Assembly (NCBI GenBank): GCA_041228285.1
Contig: CP166133.1
Coordinates: forward strand, 2,761,380-2,825,379
DNA: 64,000 bases
Source of the DNA: Neisseriaceae bacterium CLB008
GTDB lineage: Bacteria; Pseudomonadota; Gammaproteobacteria; Burkholderiales; Neisseriaceae
Reading direction: 5' to 3'
The position numbers and the translations under genes were made by a program. Positions 50,415 through 59,069 of this stretch are shown one piece after another (position 1 is the first letter of the stretch; each line of letters opens with the position of its first letter). The notes under the pieces are model-generated. The model worked only from the letters and a program-made list of their open reading frames with translations. It did not search any database and had not been told where the DNA came from.

Positions 50415-52040
50415 TTAACCTCCCACCTTTTCCGAACCCGCTGACAACGTAGCAGGCGTCACGATAGGCTCACTGGCCGCAGCACTTGCAGACTCATCAT
50501 CTGGCTGCTCATCCATTTTGTGTGGCGGCACATGGGCATAATCTTGATGCAACCATCGAATCAGGCCATAGGTTTGAATCAGAATGATCACAATAAAAGG
50601 AATCGCAGTAATCACCGTAGCCGTTTTCATGGTTTCCAGCGGCGCATTAGAAAAAATCATCGCAATCGGCACCAGGGTCAGCATCACACACCAAAACAGC
50701 CGATCTTTAGGCGAGGGATCTTGCCCTTCTTGTAAGCCACGCACACAGGTTGCAGACACGGCATAACCAACGGCGTCCATATGCGCAGCCAGAAAAATCG
50801 CCATGATGAGTAAAAATAGCCACATCATCACCGTCCCTAAAGGCAACATAGCCAATAGCTGCCCAATCGCCACTTCTCCGCCTTGACTAGACAAAATATG
50901 GGGCACATCAACCAAGCCATTAATGAAGCTATGCACACTATAGTTTTCAAAGACTCCGAAGATAAACCAGATGCCTAGGCAGCCGCCCATCAACATGGCC
51001 AGAATCACTTCTTTAATCGTGCGACCCTTCGAAACACGGGTCACGAATAGCGCCACACCTGGCGCATAAGAAATCCACCACAACCAATAGAAAACGGTCC
51101 ACTCTCGCGTAAACTTCCCATCCCCCATGGGGTCGGTATAGAGGCTCATGTCCACAAAGTTCGTCAACATCAAGCCCATGCTGTTAAGGCTGTTGTTTAA
51201 AATAAATTGAGTAGGCCCAAAGAACAAAACATAGATCGCAAACAGCACTACGCCAATACAGACCATTTGGCTCAAGCGCTTCATACCGCTGTCAACGCCC
51301 ACATAAGAACTCAGCGCAAACAAAACTGACACTGTTAAAATAATGACGACTTTAGTGGTGAAGGTATTGGGGATGCCGGTCAATAAAGACAAAATATTGG
51401 AAAAGGTCACCGCCGTCAGCACCAAAGAAATGGTCAGTGCCCCGAACATACACAATAAAAACATCAAATCAACCAACCGGCCGACAGGACCCGTAGCCTT
51501 AAAGCCGGTCACTGCTTCAATCATGGCCGCTAAGCTCAAGCCTTTGTTTTTACGCACGTGAAAGTGGTAGCACATCGCCACAGAAGCCAAGGCATAGATT
51601 GCCCACGCGCTCAGACCGGAATGAAAGAAAGAATAGGCGACGCTGAATTTCAGTGCCTCGGCTGATTCTGGTGCTAAATTCAACCCTGGAGTTTGATAGT
51701 AATAGGCCCAGTCCAAAAACCCCCAATAGAGCGTCGATGAACCAATCCCCGACAGAATGAACATGAAAATCCATGAAGGCGTTGAGTATTCGGGCTTACC
51801 TGCACCTAATTTAATTTTCCCATACTTACTAAAAGCCAAAACCAAAACAAATAGAATAGCCAAAAAAGCAAACAACAAAACGGGGGCGGTAAACACTGAA
51901 GTAGCCCAAAACATCATTTTATCGGCCATGACAATAGATTGATCAGGGTAAGCTGCGAGCGCCCAAACCGATATAAACACAAAAAATAAGCTTAAGCCTG
52001 CGAGCAAGGTATCTCGCTGGCCATACTTGACCTCTTTCAT
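50415..52040 (-). CDS. BCCT-family transporter, probable carnitine/betaine importer
   Basis: A 541-residue transporter with twelve predicted membrane helices. The aromatic substrate cage typical of the BCCT family is visible in WTVFYWLWWISY (Trp314, Tyr318, Trp321, Trp322, Tyr325), corresponding to the CaiT cage. The hydrophilic C-terminal tail is short and acidic, unlike long osmosensing tails. AGGAG precedes the ATG. It lies between dmlA and the esterase, so carnitine or an acylcarnitine is the likely substrate; choline or betaine cannot be excluded. Confidence 0.88.
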   Translation of the reverse strand: MKEVKYGQRDTLLAGLSLFFVFISVWALAAYPDQSIVMADKMMFWATSVFTAPVLLFAFLAILFVLVLAFSKYGKIKLGAGKPEYSTPSWIFMFILSGIGSSTLYWGFLDWAYYYQTPGLNLAPESAEALKFSVAYSFFHSGLSAWAIYALASVAMCYHFHVRKNKGLSLAAMIEAVTGFKATGPVGRLVDLMFLLCMFGALTISLVLTAVTFSNILSLLTGIPNTFTTKVVIILTVSVLFALSSYVGVDSGMKRLSQMVCIGVVLFAIYVLFFGPTQFILNNSLNSMGLMLTNFVDMSLYTDPMGDGKFTREWTVFYWLWWISYAPGVALFVTRVSKGRTIKEVILAMLMGGCLGIWFIFGVFENYSVHSFINGLVDVPHILSSQGGEVAIGQLLAMLPLGTVMMWLFLLIMAIFLAAHMDAVGYAVSATCVRGLQEGQDPSPKDRLFWCVMLTLVPIAMIFSNAPLETMKTATVITAIPFIVIILIQTYGLIRWLHQDYAHVPPHKMDEQPDDESASAAASEPIVTPATLSAGSEKVGG

Positions 52041-52109
52041 CTCTTATCTCCTTTACGGCGCTTCTTCGATTATGTAATTCAAAGTAAGCGCCCACTCCAT
52101 CACTACTGA

Positions 52110-53240
52110 TTAAGCAACGGTTTGCGTCTCAGCCACCTGTACCTGAGCTTCCGCCCAAACGCGCACATGCTCTGCAATCGCTGCCCCAATTTCCTGAGTA
52201 CTCGCCTGCCCGCCCATGTCCGGCGTTCTTGGCCCTTCAACCAACACGGTTTCGATCGCCTTCATGATGAGATCGTGCGCCTTTTGGAAGGCCGCATCGC
52301 CATTACCAATAAATTCCAGCAACATGGCGCCTGACCAAATCATGGCGATCGGGTTGGCGATGTTCTGGCCATAAATGTCTGGCGCAGAGCCATGCACCGG
52401 CTCAAACAAGGAAGGAAAGGTTCGCTCGGGGTTTAAGTTGGCTGAGGCGGCCAAGCCAATGGTGCCGGTACAGGCCGGGCCCAAATCAGACAAAATATCC
52501 CCAAACAAATTAGACGCCACCACCACGTCAAAGCGATCCGGCTGCAGCACAAAACGTGCGGTTAAGATGTCGATGTGCTGCTTATCCCACTTCACGTCGG
52601 GATAGCGAGCGGCCATGGCTTCCAAACGCTCATCCCAGTAAGGCATACTGACGGCAATGCCGTTAGACTTGGTCGCGGCGGTTAGGGTTTTACGAGGACG
52701 GTTTTGGGCCATGTCGAAGGCGTATTTCAGAATACGGTCGGTACCGTGGCGGGTAAAAACGGCCTCTTGCAGCACAAATTCACGCTCAGTGCCTTCAAAC
52801 ATTTTGCCGCCCACTGAGGTATATTCCCCTTCGGTGTTTTCCCGCACCACGTAATAGTCAATGTCGCCAGGCTGACGATTGGCGAGCGGGCAAGGCACCC
52901 CAGGCAATAGCCGTACTGGCCGTAAATTGACGTATTGATCAAACTGGCGGCGAAACTTCAGTAAAGAACCCCATAAAGAAATATGATCTGGCACCTTATC
53001 TGGCCAACCCACGGCACCAAAGAAAATAGCGTCATAGTCCTTTAGAATCTCAAACCAGTTGTCCGGCATCATCTGGCCGTGGGCCAAATAATAGTCACAG
53101 CTAGCCCAATCGAAATGATCGATCTGCACCGGTAAATTCAACGCTTTGGTCGCGGCTTCCACAACCCGCACCCCCTGCGGCAAAACCTCTTGACCAATAC
53201 CATCACCCGCAATAGCGGCCACTTTATATACTTTAGACAT
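52110..53240 (-). CDS. dmlA: D-malate dehydrogenase (decarboxylating), tartrate dehydrogenase family
   Basis: An NAD-dependent beta-decarboxylating dehydrogenase (376 residues) related to isopropylmalate and tartrate dehydrogenases. The nucleotide/metal-binding blocks GDGIGQEV, YVVRENTEGEYTSVGG and FEPVHGSAPDIYGQNIANP are present. It would turn D-malate to pyruvate and carbon dioxide. In this cluster D-malate is the expected product of L-carnitine breakdown. The start is the ATG at 53240, after AGGAG; a longer open frame runs across the divergent promoter. Leucine biosynthesis (LeuB) is excluded by sequence type. Confidence 0.88.
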   Translation of the reverse strand: MSKVYKVAAIAGDGIGQEVLPQGVRVVEAATKALNLPVQIDHFDWASCDYYLAHGQMMPDNWFEILKDYDAIFFGAVGWPDKVPDHISLWGSLLKFRRQFDQYVNLRPVRLLPGVPCPLANRQPGDIDYYVVRENTEGEYTSVGGKMFEGTEREFVLQEAVFTRHGTDRILKYAFDMAQNRPRKTLTAATKSNGIAVSMPYWDERLEAMAARYPDVKWDKQHIDILTARFVLQPDRFDVVVASNLFGDILSDLGPACTGTIGLAASANLNPERTFPSLFEPVHGSAPDIYGQNIANPIAMIWSGAMLLEFIGNGDAAFQKAHDLIMKAIETVLVEGPRTPDMGGQASTQEIGAAIAEHVRVWAEAQVQVAETQTVA

Positions 53241-53252
53241 CCATACTCCTTT

Positions 53253-53268
53253 GTGTGCAATTGGACAC
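53253..53268. promoter_or_regulatory. Candidate LysR-type operator between dmlA and the regulator
   Basis: GTGT and ACAC arms flank an 8-base centre, giving a T-N11-A style interrupted palindrome. It lies in the 127-base divergent promoter gap, close to the dmlA start. Assignment is tentative. Confidence 0.35.
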
Positions 53269-53367
53269 GCACCGATTTTTAATGGTGGTGTCGACCCGTT
53301 TTTGGTAGCATACGTCAAAACAAATAATGAATAATGAAGTAAAATACAAACACAAAGGACACGATTC

Positions 53368-54285
53368 GTGAATAATATGCCGCAGGTTGTGGATTTAACC
53401 GTGTTCACCCTAGTGGTGAAGAATAAGAGCTTTGTGAAGGCCGCCGATGAACTAGGCGCCTCACCCGCCTACGTCAGCAAACGCATTCAAGTCTTAGAAC
53501 AAACGTTAAACTGCAAGCTATTACACCGCAGCACGCGCTCGCTTAGCCTTACTGAAGACGGAGAAGTAGTGTATGACTGGGCCAGCAATATCTTGCTGGA
53601 CTTAAAGGACATGACGGAAACCGTGGCCAGCCATCCCAACAACCCCATTGGCACGCTGTCGATCACCAGCAGCCTGGGCTTTGGCCGCCGCCACGTGGCG
53701 CCGCTACTGTCTGACTTTGTGACCCTCTATCCGAAACTCAAGATTCGCTTTGATGCGGTCGATAAGGTGCAAGACTTAAGCGCCCACCACATTGATTTAG
53801 ACATTCGCATTGGCAACGACATTGCCCCCCACCTCATCGCCAAAAAGCTCCATCCGAATAAGCGCATCCTATGCGCCGCACCAGCGTATTTGGCCGACCA
53901 TGGCACGCCAAAAACCTTGAAAGATTTGCTTCAGCATGAATGTTTGGTGATTAAGGAACGTGACCACCCCTTTGGCCTATGGGAGCTGAACTCGACTAAG
54001 GGCGGACAAGACATCAAGGTGTCTGGCACCTTAGCGTCTAATAATGGCGAGATGGTGCGGCTATGGGCGCTGGCCGGCCACGGCATCATGCTGCGCTCGG
54101 TCTGGGACGTGGGCGCCGAAATTGAACGCGGCACGCTGGTGCAGGTATTACCGGACTATTGGCAGGATGCCGATATTTGGGCCGTCTACCCTTCACGCCT
54201 CAATGCTTCAGCCAAGCTCAGAGTCTGCGTTGAATTCTTTGAACAGCAATTGGCCGCCCGTTTATTAAAGGTAGGCGACGCCTGA
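53368..54285 (+). CDS. LysR-family transcriptional regulator of the carnitine/D-malate cluster
   Basis: A 305-residue LysR protein, closest in type to DmlR. The N-terminal winged helix-turn-helix is in FVKAADELGASPAYVSKRIQVLEQTLNCKLLHRSTRS (about 22-58), and the C-terminal effector-binding domain follows. It starts with GTG (AAAGGA 8 bases upstream) and faces dmlA across a shared gap, the usual layout for a LysR activator and its operon. The effector is unknown; D-malate or carnitine is plausible. A strong terminator follows. Confidence 0.88.
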   Translation: MNNMPQVVDLTVFTLVVKNKSFVKAADELGASPAYVSKRIQVLEQTLNCKLLHRSTRSLSLTEDGEVVYDWASNILLDLKDMTETVASHPNNPIGTLSITSSLGFGRRHVAPLLSDFVTLYPKLKIRFDAVDKVQDLSAHHIDLDIRIGNDIAPHLIAKKLHPNKRILCAAPAYLADHGTPKTLKDLLQHECLVIKERDHPFGLWELNSTKGGQDIKVSGTLASNNGEMVRLWALAGHGIMLRSVWDVGAEIERGTLVQVLPDYWQDADIWAVYPSRLNASAKLRVCVEFFEQQLAARLLKVGDA

Positions 54286-54290
54286 AAATA

Positions 54291-54319
54291 AAAAAAGCTG
54301 CCCTTTCGGGCAGCTTTTT
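54291..54319. terminator. Bidirectional terminator between the LysR gene and the siderophore-binding gene
   Basis: A 12-pair stem (AAAAAGCTGCCC with GGGCAGCTTTTT) around a TTTC loop, with T-runs on both strands. It serves two converging genes. Confidence 0.92.
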
Positions 54320-54342
54320 ATCAAATAAAACCGATAATAGTC

Positions 54343-55284
54343 TTATAGTGCAGCTTTAACTTCTTCAACCATTTCTTTAGTAGAGCCTAGGCCGCCACCA
54401 GACAAGTACCAGGTGTTTGGATCTAGGTATACGATGTGGCCGTTTTTAAACGCATTGGTTTTTTGTACCAGTTCGTTTTCAATCACTTGCTTCGCGGCGG
54501 TTTCGCTATTACCCACCACAGCGCTACGATCGATCACAAAGATGTAGTCAGGGTTGGTTTTAACGATGTATTCAAACGCCACGCTTTGGCCGTGGGTAGA
54601 CACGCTAATCGCTTCATCAGCTTGTTTCACGCCCAATACGTCATGAATGAAACCAAAACGTGATTTAGAACCGTAGGCGCTGATTTTGCCGTCGTTCACC
54701 AACACGATCAGGCCTTTTTCAGGCATGGCGTTGGTTTTTTCGTTCACGCTGGCAATGTCGGCTTTCAATGTTGCCAAGGCTTCATCAGCTTGGGCTTCTT
54801 TGCCAAACAATGACGCTAAGGTTTTCACGTTTTTCTCTAGAGAAGGCACGTAATCGTTATAGTCAACGTTGGTGTACACGGTTGGCGCAATTTCGTTTAG
54901 CTGATCAAATAGCTTGGCTTGGCGATCAGAAATAATGATCAAATCAGGCTTAGCGGCATGGATCGCTTCGAAATTAGGTTCTTTCAAACCGCCCATATCG
55001 GCGTATTTGTCGTCTTTATACTTGCTTAGGTAGGCTGGGATATTGGCTTTAGGTAGGCCGATTACATCTACGCCCAAGGCTTCCAAGGTATCCAAAGCGC
55101 CAAAGTCAAATGCCACTACGCGCTCAGGGTTTTGTTTGACTTCAACCGTACCCAGTTTGTGCTCGACTGATACCGTTGCGGCAGGCGCAGCCGCGCCATC
55201 AGTGGCTGCTTCTTTGGTTTCACCACAGGCGCCAAGCGCCAACGCCAATACGGCAATCAAACCTAACTGTTTAAACTGTTTCAT
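54343..55284 (-). CDS. Periplasmic siderophore-binding lipoprotein (FatB/VctP/FetB family)
   Basis: The substrate-binding protein of a ferric-siderophore importer (313 residues). It has a lipoprotein signal with lipobox LGAC (Cys20) and a class III binding fold: NPERVVAFDFGALDTLEALGV, NFEAIHAAKPDLIIISDRQ, and VYLDPNTWYLSGGG. The family includes FetB, FatB, VctP and CeuE, which bind catecholate siderophores. It is the last gene of the run and is separated from the ATPase gene by a hairpin with a T-tract, so it may be expressed differently from the rest. Confidence 0.9.
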   Translation of the reverse strand: MKQFKQLGLIAVLALALGACGETKEAATDGAAAPAATVSVEHKLGTVEVKQNPERVVAFDFGALDTLEALGVDVIGLPKANIPAYLSKYKDDKYADMGGLKEPNFEAIHAAKPDLIIISDRQAKLFDQLNEIAPTVYTNVDYNDYVPSLEKNVKTLASLFGKEAQADEALATLKADIASVNEKTNAMPEKGLIVLVNDGKISAYGSKSRFGFIHDVLGVKQADEAISVSTHGQSVAFEYIVKTNPDYIFVIDRSAVVGNSETAAKQVIENELVQKTNAFKNGHIVYLDPNTWYLSGGGLGSTKEMVEEVKAAL

Positions 55285-55308
55285 TTAGTAGACCTTTATT
55301 TAGCTTAT

Positions 55309-55346
55309 TAAAAAATACGCGGCCTTGTTTCCATGCGCAGCCGCGT
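55309..55346 (-). terminator. Intra-operon terminator-like hairpin (minus strand)
   Basis: On the minus strand ACGCGGC and GCCGCGT pair, enclosing a loop of about 16 bases, and run into ATTTTTTAATA. It lies between the ATPase and binding-protein genes, so it is likely a partial terminator or an mRNA-stabilising stem. Confidence 0.6.
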
Positions 55347-55360
55347 CGGTTACGTTCGAC

Positions 55361-56119
55361 TTAAGAAAAATACACGCAAATCTTGTTGTTGCTGATCTCT
55401 TGCACCGGCATGTCCATGTCGTAGATATCCTTCAACACGGCTGGGGCAATGATGTCGCTGGTTTTGCCTTCATGCACTAAGCGCCCATCGCGTAGCGCAA
55501 CAATATAGTCTGAGTAGCAAGACGCAAAGTTAATGTCGTGGATCACGATCACGATGGTTTTACCCAAGTCTGTAACTAAGCGACGTAGGGTTTTCATGAT
55601 TTGCACCGAGTGCTTCATGTCCAAGTTATTCAGAGGCTCATCCAAAAAAATATAGTCGGTGTCTTGCGCGATCACCATGGCAATGTGGGCACACTGCTTT
55701 TGGCCGCCGCTGAGCTGATCCAGGTATTTATGCTGCATATGGGTTAAGTCCATATACATTAAGGCTTCGTCGATGAGGCGCTCATCTTCGGCGTTGAGAC
55801 GCCCTTTACTGTAGGGGAAGCGCCCAAAGGCCACCAGCTCCCGCACGGTAATGCGCAGGTTGATGTTGTTGGCCTGCTTCAAGATAGACATCTTTTGGGC
55901 CAGATCGTCTAAGCGCCAATCGCTGACTTCTTTGTCTTCAATAAACACTTCACCGCTGTCTTTTTTACCCAAGCGGCTCATCATCGCCAACAGCGTGCTT
56001 TTACCGGCACCGTTTGGCCCAATCAAAGAGGTGACCTGACGTGTGGGAATCGTCACCGACACGTCGTCCAAAACGTATTTATTACCGTACTTTTTAGATA
56101 CATTTTTTACCGTTACCAC
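55361..56119 (-). CDS. Ferric-siderophore ABC transporter ATPase (FatE/VctC-like)
   Basis: A 252-residue FecE-type ATPase. Walker A is GPNGAGKST (34-42), the Q-loop Gln82, signature LSGGQ (136-140) and Walker B in YIFLDEP (Asp160, Glu161); the H-loop His lies in VIVIHDINF. After the signature the usual Arg in QRQRA-type sequences reads Lys-Gln-Cys143. It starts with GTG and overlaps the permease end by seven bases. Confidence 0.92.
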   Translation of the reverse strand: MVTVKNVSKKYGNKYVLDDVSVTIPTRQVTSLIGPNGAGKSTLLAMMSRLGKKDSGEVFIEDKEVSDWRLDDLAQKMSILKQANNINLRITVRELVAFGRFPYSKGRLNAEDERLIDEALMYMDLTHMQHKYLDQLSGGQKQCAHIAMVIAQDTDYIFLDEPLNNLDMKHSVQIMKTLRRLVTDLGKTIVIVIHDINFASCYSDYIVALRDGRLVHEGKTSDIIAPAVLKDIYDMDMPVQEISNNKICVYFS

Positions 56120-57066
56120 GATCGATTCTCCCTTAACAGCAAGTAGATAAAATACAGCCCACCCACAAAGTTCACAATCACGCTCAATGTGGTCGAGAAG
56201 GTGAATACTCGTTCAACCAGCATTTGCCCACCGGCCAGCGCAATCATGCTGATCAAGATGGCGCCCAGCAATAAATAGCGATGGCGATAGGTTTTTAAAA
56301 TTTCATACGACAGGTTTGCCACCAACAAACCCAAGAAGGTAATGGGGCCGACTAAAGCCGTTGCCAACGAGGTCAGGATCGCCACCAATACTAGCGAATT
56401 GCGCACCACTTTCTCATACGACACGCCTAAATTCACCGACTGTTCCCGCCCTAAAGACAGCACGTCAAGATACTTGATGTAATACATATAGCCGCCCATG
56501 GTCACTACCATCAAGGCGATCGACCACCACACTAGGCTGACCTGAACGTTGTTAAAGCTGGCAAACATTTTGTCTTGCACGATCAAAAACTCATTGGGGT
56601 CGATCAATACCTGCATAAACGAAGACAGGCTTTGGAACAACGTTCCCAAAATAATGCCGACCAAGAGCAAGAAATAAATCGGCTTGCCTTCACCGCGGAA
56701 CATCAGCTGATACAGTAAAATCGAGAAGCACACCATAATGCCGATCGACATAAAAAACTGTACTTCGCTGCTTAAATTCACCACTGTTTGGGTGCCAAAA
56801 AAGAACACCAGCACGGTTTGCACCAGCAAATACAGCGAATCTAATCCCATCACGCTGGGGGTTAAGATGCGGTTGTGGGTAACGGTTTGAAAAATCACCG
56901 TTGAGAACGCAATCGCCGTGCCGGCAATTGCCATCGCCACCAATACCATGGCGCGGCGCGGCAGCGCGTAATCCCACGACGTCAATTCATAAAACAAATA
57001 ACCTGCCATGGTGATCACGGCTAGGAGGGCCAGCAGGCCTAGTTTACGCTTAGGCCCCATGTGCAC
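56113..57066 (-). CDS. Ferric-siderophore ABC transporter permease 2 (FatC/VctG-like)
   Basis: A FecCD-type permease of 317 residues with about nine membrane helices, starting GLLALLAVITMAGYLFYEL. The motif GPITFLGLLVANLSYEILKTYRHRY near the C-terminus is the ATPase-coupling loop of this family. It overlaps the upstream permease by 17 bases and the downstream ATPase by seven, indicating coupled translation. Confidence 0.9.
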   Translation of the reverse strand: MHMGPKRKLGLLALLAVITMAGYLFYELTSWDYALPRRAMVLVAMAIAGTAIAFSTVIFQTVTHNRILTPSVMGLDSLYLLVQTVLVFFFGTQTVVNLSSEVQFFMSIGIMVCFSILLYQLMFRGEGKPIYFLLLVGIILGTLFQSLSSFMQVLIDPNEFLIVQDKMFASFNNVQVSLVWWSIALMVVTMGGYMYYIKYLDVLSLGREQSVNLGVSYEKVVRNSLVLVAILTSLATALVGPITFLGLLVANLSYEILKTYRHRYLLLGAILISMIALAGGQMLVERVFTFSTTLSVIVNFVGGLYFIYLLLRENRSW

Positions 57067-58006
57067 TTTGCCTTCTGAAAATCAACCAAATAAAGATGAT
57101 GCTGCCGATCACACCCACGGTCACGCTGATGGAGATTTCGTAGGGATAGATGATGATACGGCCTAAAATGTCACAGGCCAGCACGAACACCGCGCCTAAT
57201 AAAGCGGTATGCGACAGGCTATTTTTAAGGTGGTCGCCCTGATACATGGCGACAATATTTGGCACAATCAGGCCCAAGAACGGGATCATGCCTACGGTCA
57301 ATACCACTGAGGCGGTGATCATGGCCACAATAGCCAAGCCGATATTGACCACTTGACGGTATTTCAAGCCTAGGTTCTTGGCAAAGTCTTCGCCCATCCC
57401 TGCCACCGCAAATTTATTGGCGTACAGATAGGCAAAGATCATCAGCGGTACGCTGATGTACATGAGTTCGTAGCGCCCTTTCAAAACCATGGAGAAATCG
57501 CCCAACAGCCACGACGCCATGTTTTGAATCAAATCATATTTATAGGCAAAGAAGGTCGAGATCGAGCCAATGATGCCGCCAAACATTAACCCCACCAAAG
57601 GCACAAAAATCACGTCTTTGTACTTGATGTGGTCAAGAATCTTCATGAATAAGAAGGTGCCAGCCAGAGAAAAAGCAAACGCCACGCCCATTTTTTGCAG
57701 GGGGGTCGCATTGGCAAACAGCAATAAAGAAATCAATATGCCCAACCGTGCAGACTCCATGGTACCGGCGGTGGTGGGTGATACAAACTTATTCTGACTC
57801 AGCTTTTGCATGATCAGGCCGCCGATACTCATGCTGGCACCGGCAATCAAGATGCTCAACAAGCGTGGTAGACGACTGACTAAGATGATCTGTTTTTGGT
57901 CTTCCGTTAAATTGAATAAATCTTTTAGAGAAATATCAATGACACCAACAAACAACGATACAACCGACAAAATGCACAATAAGAGAAAAAAATACCTTTT
58001 TCTCAT
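57050..58006 (-). CDS. Ferric-siderophore ABC transporter permease 1 (FatD/VctD-like)
   Basis: The first gene of the operon, a FecCD-type permease of 318 residues with about nine membrane helices. Typical features are LIAGASMSIGGLIMQKLSQNKF near the N-terminus and GMIPFLGLIVPNIVAMYQGDHLKN near the C-terminus, the latter being the coupling loop. A Fur-box-like site lies about 45 bases upstream of its ATG. Together the four genes import an iron-siderophore complex across the inner membrane. Confidence 0.9.
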   Translation of the reverse strand: MRKRYFFLLLCILSVVSLFVGVIDISLKDLFNLTEDQKQIILVSRLPRLLSILIAGASMSIGGLIMQKLSQNKFVSPTTAGTMESARLGILISLLLFANATPLQKMGVAFAFSLAGTFLFMKILDHIKYKDVIFVPLVGLMFGGIIGSISTFFAYKYDLIQNMASWLLGDFSMVLKGRYELMYISVPLMIFAYLYANKFAVAGMGEDFAKNLGLKYRQVVNIGLAIVAMITASVVLTVGMIPFLGLIVPNIVAMYQGDHLKNSLSHTALLGAVFVLACDILGRIIIYPYEISISVTVGVIGSIIFIWLIFRRQSAHGA

Positions 58007-58042
58007 GCCCTGTAGTTCCTTACCATAAAATGCTTTGTTAAT

Positions 58043-58061
58043 GAGAGTAATTATTATTACA
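58043..58061 (-). promoter_or_regulatory. Fur-box-like site upstream of the siderophore ABC operon
   Basis: On the minus strand TGTAATAATAATTACTCTC matches the Fur consensus at about 13 of 19 positions. It is about 37 bases from the first permease start. Iron repression is inferred from the site and the gene content. Confidence 0.6.
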
Positions 58062-58220
58062 TTTTACCTTCTTTTGATCTTTTTGGCATCGTTATCTCTC
58101 TTTTTCCTGCTTTAATTTCTTAACATCCTGAAATAATTAAATATTAATCAACACAATCTTGTTGACTCACGCCGACAACATAGGTGATCAACAGCCGCAA
58201 TCAATTGATTTATTTGCCTA

Positions 58221-58234
58221 TTGATCTAGATCAG
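58221..58234. promoter_or_regulatory. FNR/ANR-like palindrome upstream of the HAD gene
   Basis: TTGAT-CTAG-ATCAG matches the FNR consensus TTGAT-N4-ATCAA except for its last base. It lies about 66 bases before the HAD start, in the divergent gap with the siderophore operon. Oxygen control of either side is possible but untested. Confidence 0.45.
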
Positions 58235-58299
58235 GCTTTGCCTTTTTAGGCCCAAAGCACGTATCATGGCGGTTTTAACGCAGCTTGCCGTATTGATTG

Positions 58300-58968
58300 A
58301 TGATGATGACGCCCAAACTATGGTTATTTGACCTCGACAACACCTTACACAATGCCGACGCCGGTATTTTTGACTGCATCAATCACGCCATGACGGCCTA
58401 TATGGCACAACGCCTGGCTCTGTCCTCTACTGCGGCCTCAGCGCTTCGCGCCGACTACTGGCAACGCTATGGGGCAACCCTTTACGGCCTCCAGCACCAC
58501 CACCCTGACATCAGCGTGCAGGAGTTTCTCGACCATACCCATCCTCTGGATGAAATCTTGCCCTTATTGGCCTATGAGCCCAACTTAGCCCAATCACTCC
58601 AGGCCATTCCTGGGCGCAAAGTCATCTTTTCCAACGCGCCCACGTTTTACATCGATGCGCTGTGCCAAAAAATGGCCATCGACCACCTCTTTGCCAAACG
58701 CTTCGGCACCGACAGCCTCAACTACGCCATCAAGCCTTCCGCTCACGCCTATCAACAGGTTTATCACGACCAAGGCTATGCTCCTGAACACTGCATCATG
58801 GTCGATGACAGCCTGCCCAACTTAGAAGCGGCAAAAGCCTTGGGCCTCACAACGGTATGGCACACGCCCCAGCCGGCCACTCACCTACCCAGCTATGTCG
58901 ACACCAAGGTTGAATCCATCGCCCAGCTAAGCGCCTTAGCCTCGGCGCTCAATCAACGCCATAGCTAA
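58300..58968 (+). CDS. HAD-family hydrolase, pyrimidine 5'-nucleotidase-like
   Basis: A 222-residue haloacid-dehalogenase-fold phosphatase. Motif I is LFDLDNT (Asp11 nucleophile, Asp13 acid/base); motif II Ser is in KVIFSNAP; a Lys follows in NYAIKPS, and motif IV in CIMVDDSLPNLEAAKALG. The overall pattern resembles the pyrimidine 5'-nucleotidase subfamily. The start is ambiguous because TTG-ATG-ATG-ATG precede ACG, and there is no clear ribosome-binding site. The substrate is unproven. Confidence 0.85.
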   Translation: MMMTPKLWLFDLDNTLHNADAGIFDCINHAMTAYMAQRLALSSTAASALRADYWQRYGATLYGLQHHHPDISVQEFLDHTHPLDEILPLLAYEPNLAQSLQAIPGRKVIFSNAPTFYIDALCQKMAIDHLFAKRFGTDSLNYAIKPSAHAYQQVYHDQGYAPEHCIMVDDSLPNLEAAKALGLTTVWHTPQPATHLPSYVDTKVESIAQLSALASALNQRHS

Positions 58969-59069
58969 ACCTAAGTACGCACAATCACCACTGGACAAAC
59001 CCGGCCAATCGTCGCACAGTAATCATTAAGAGGATGTGATTTCTCTATTTAATGACGATAAGGCTTATT

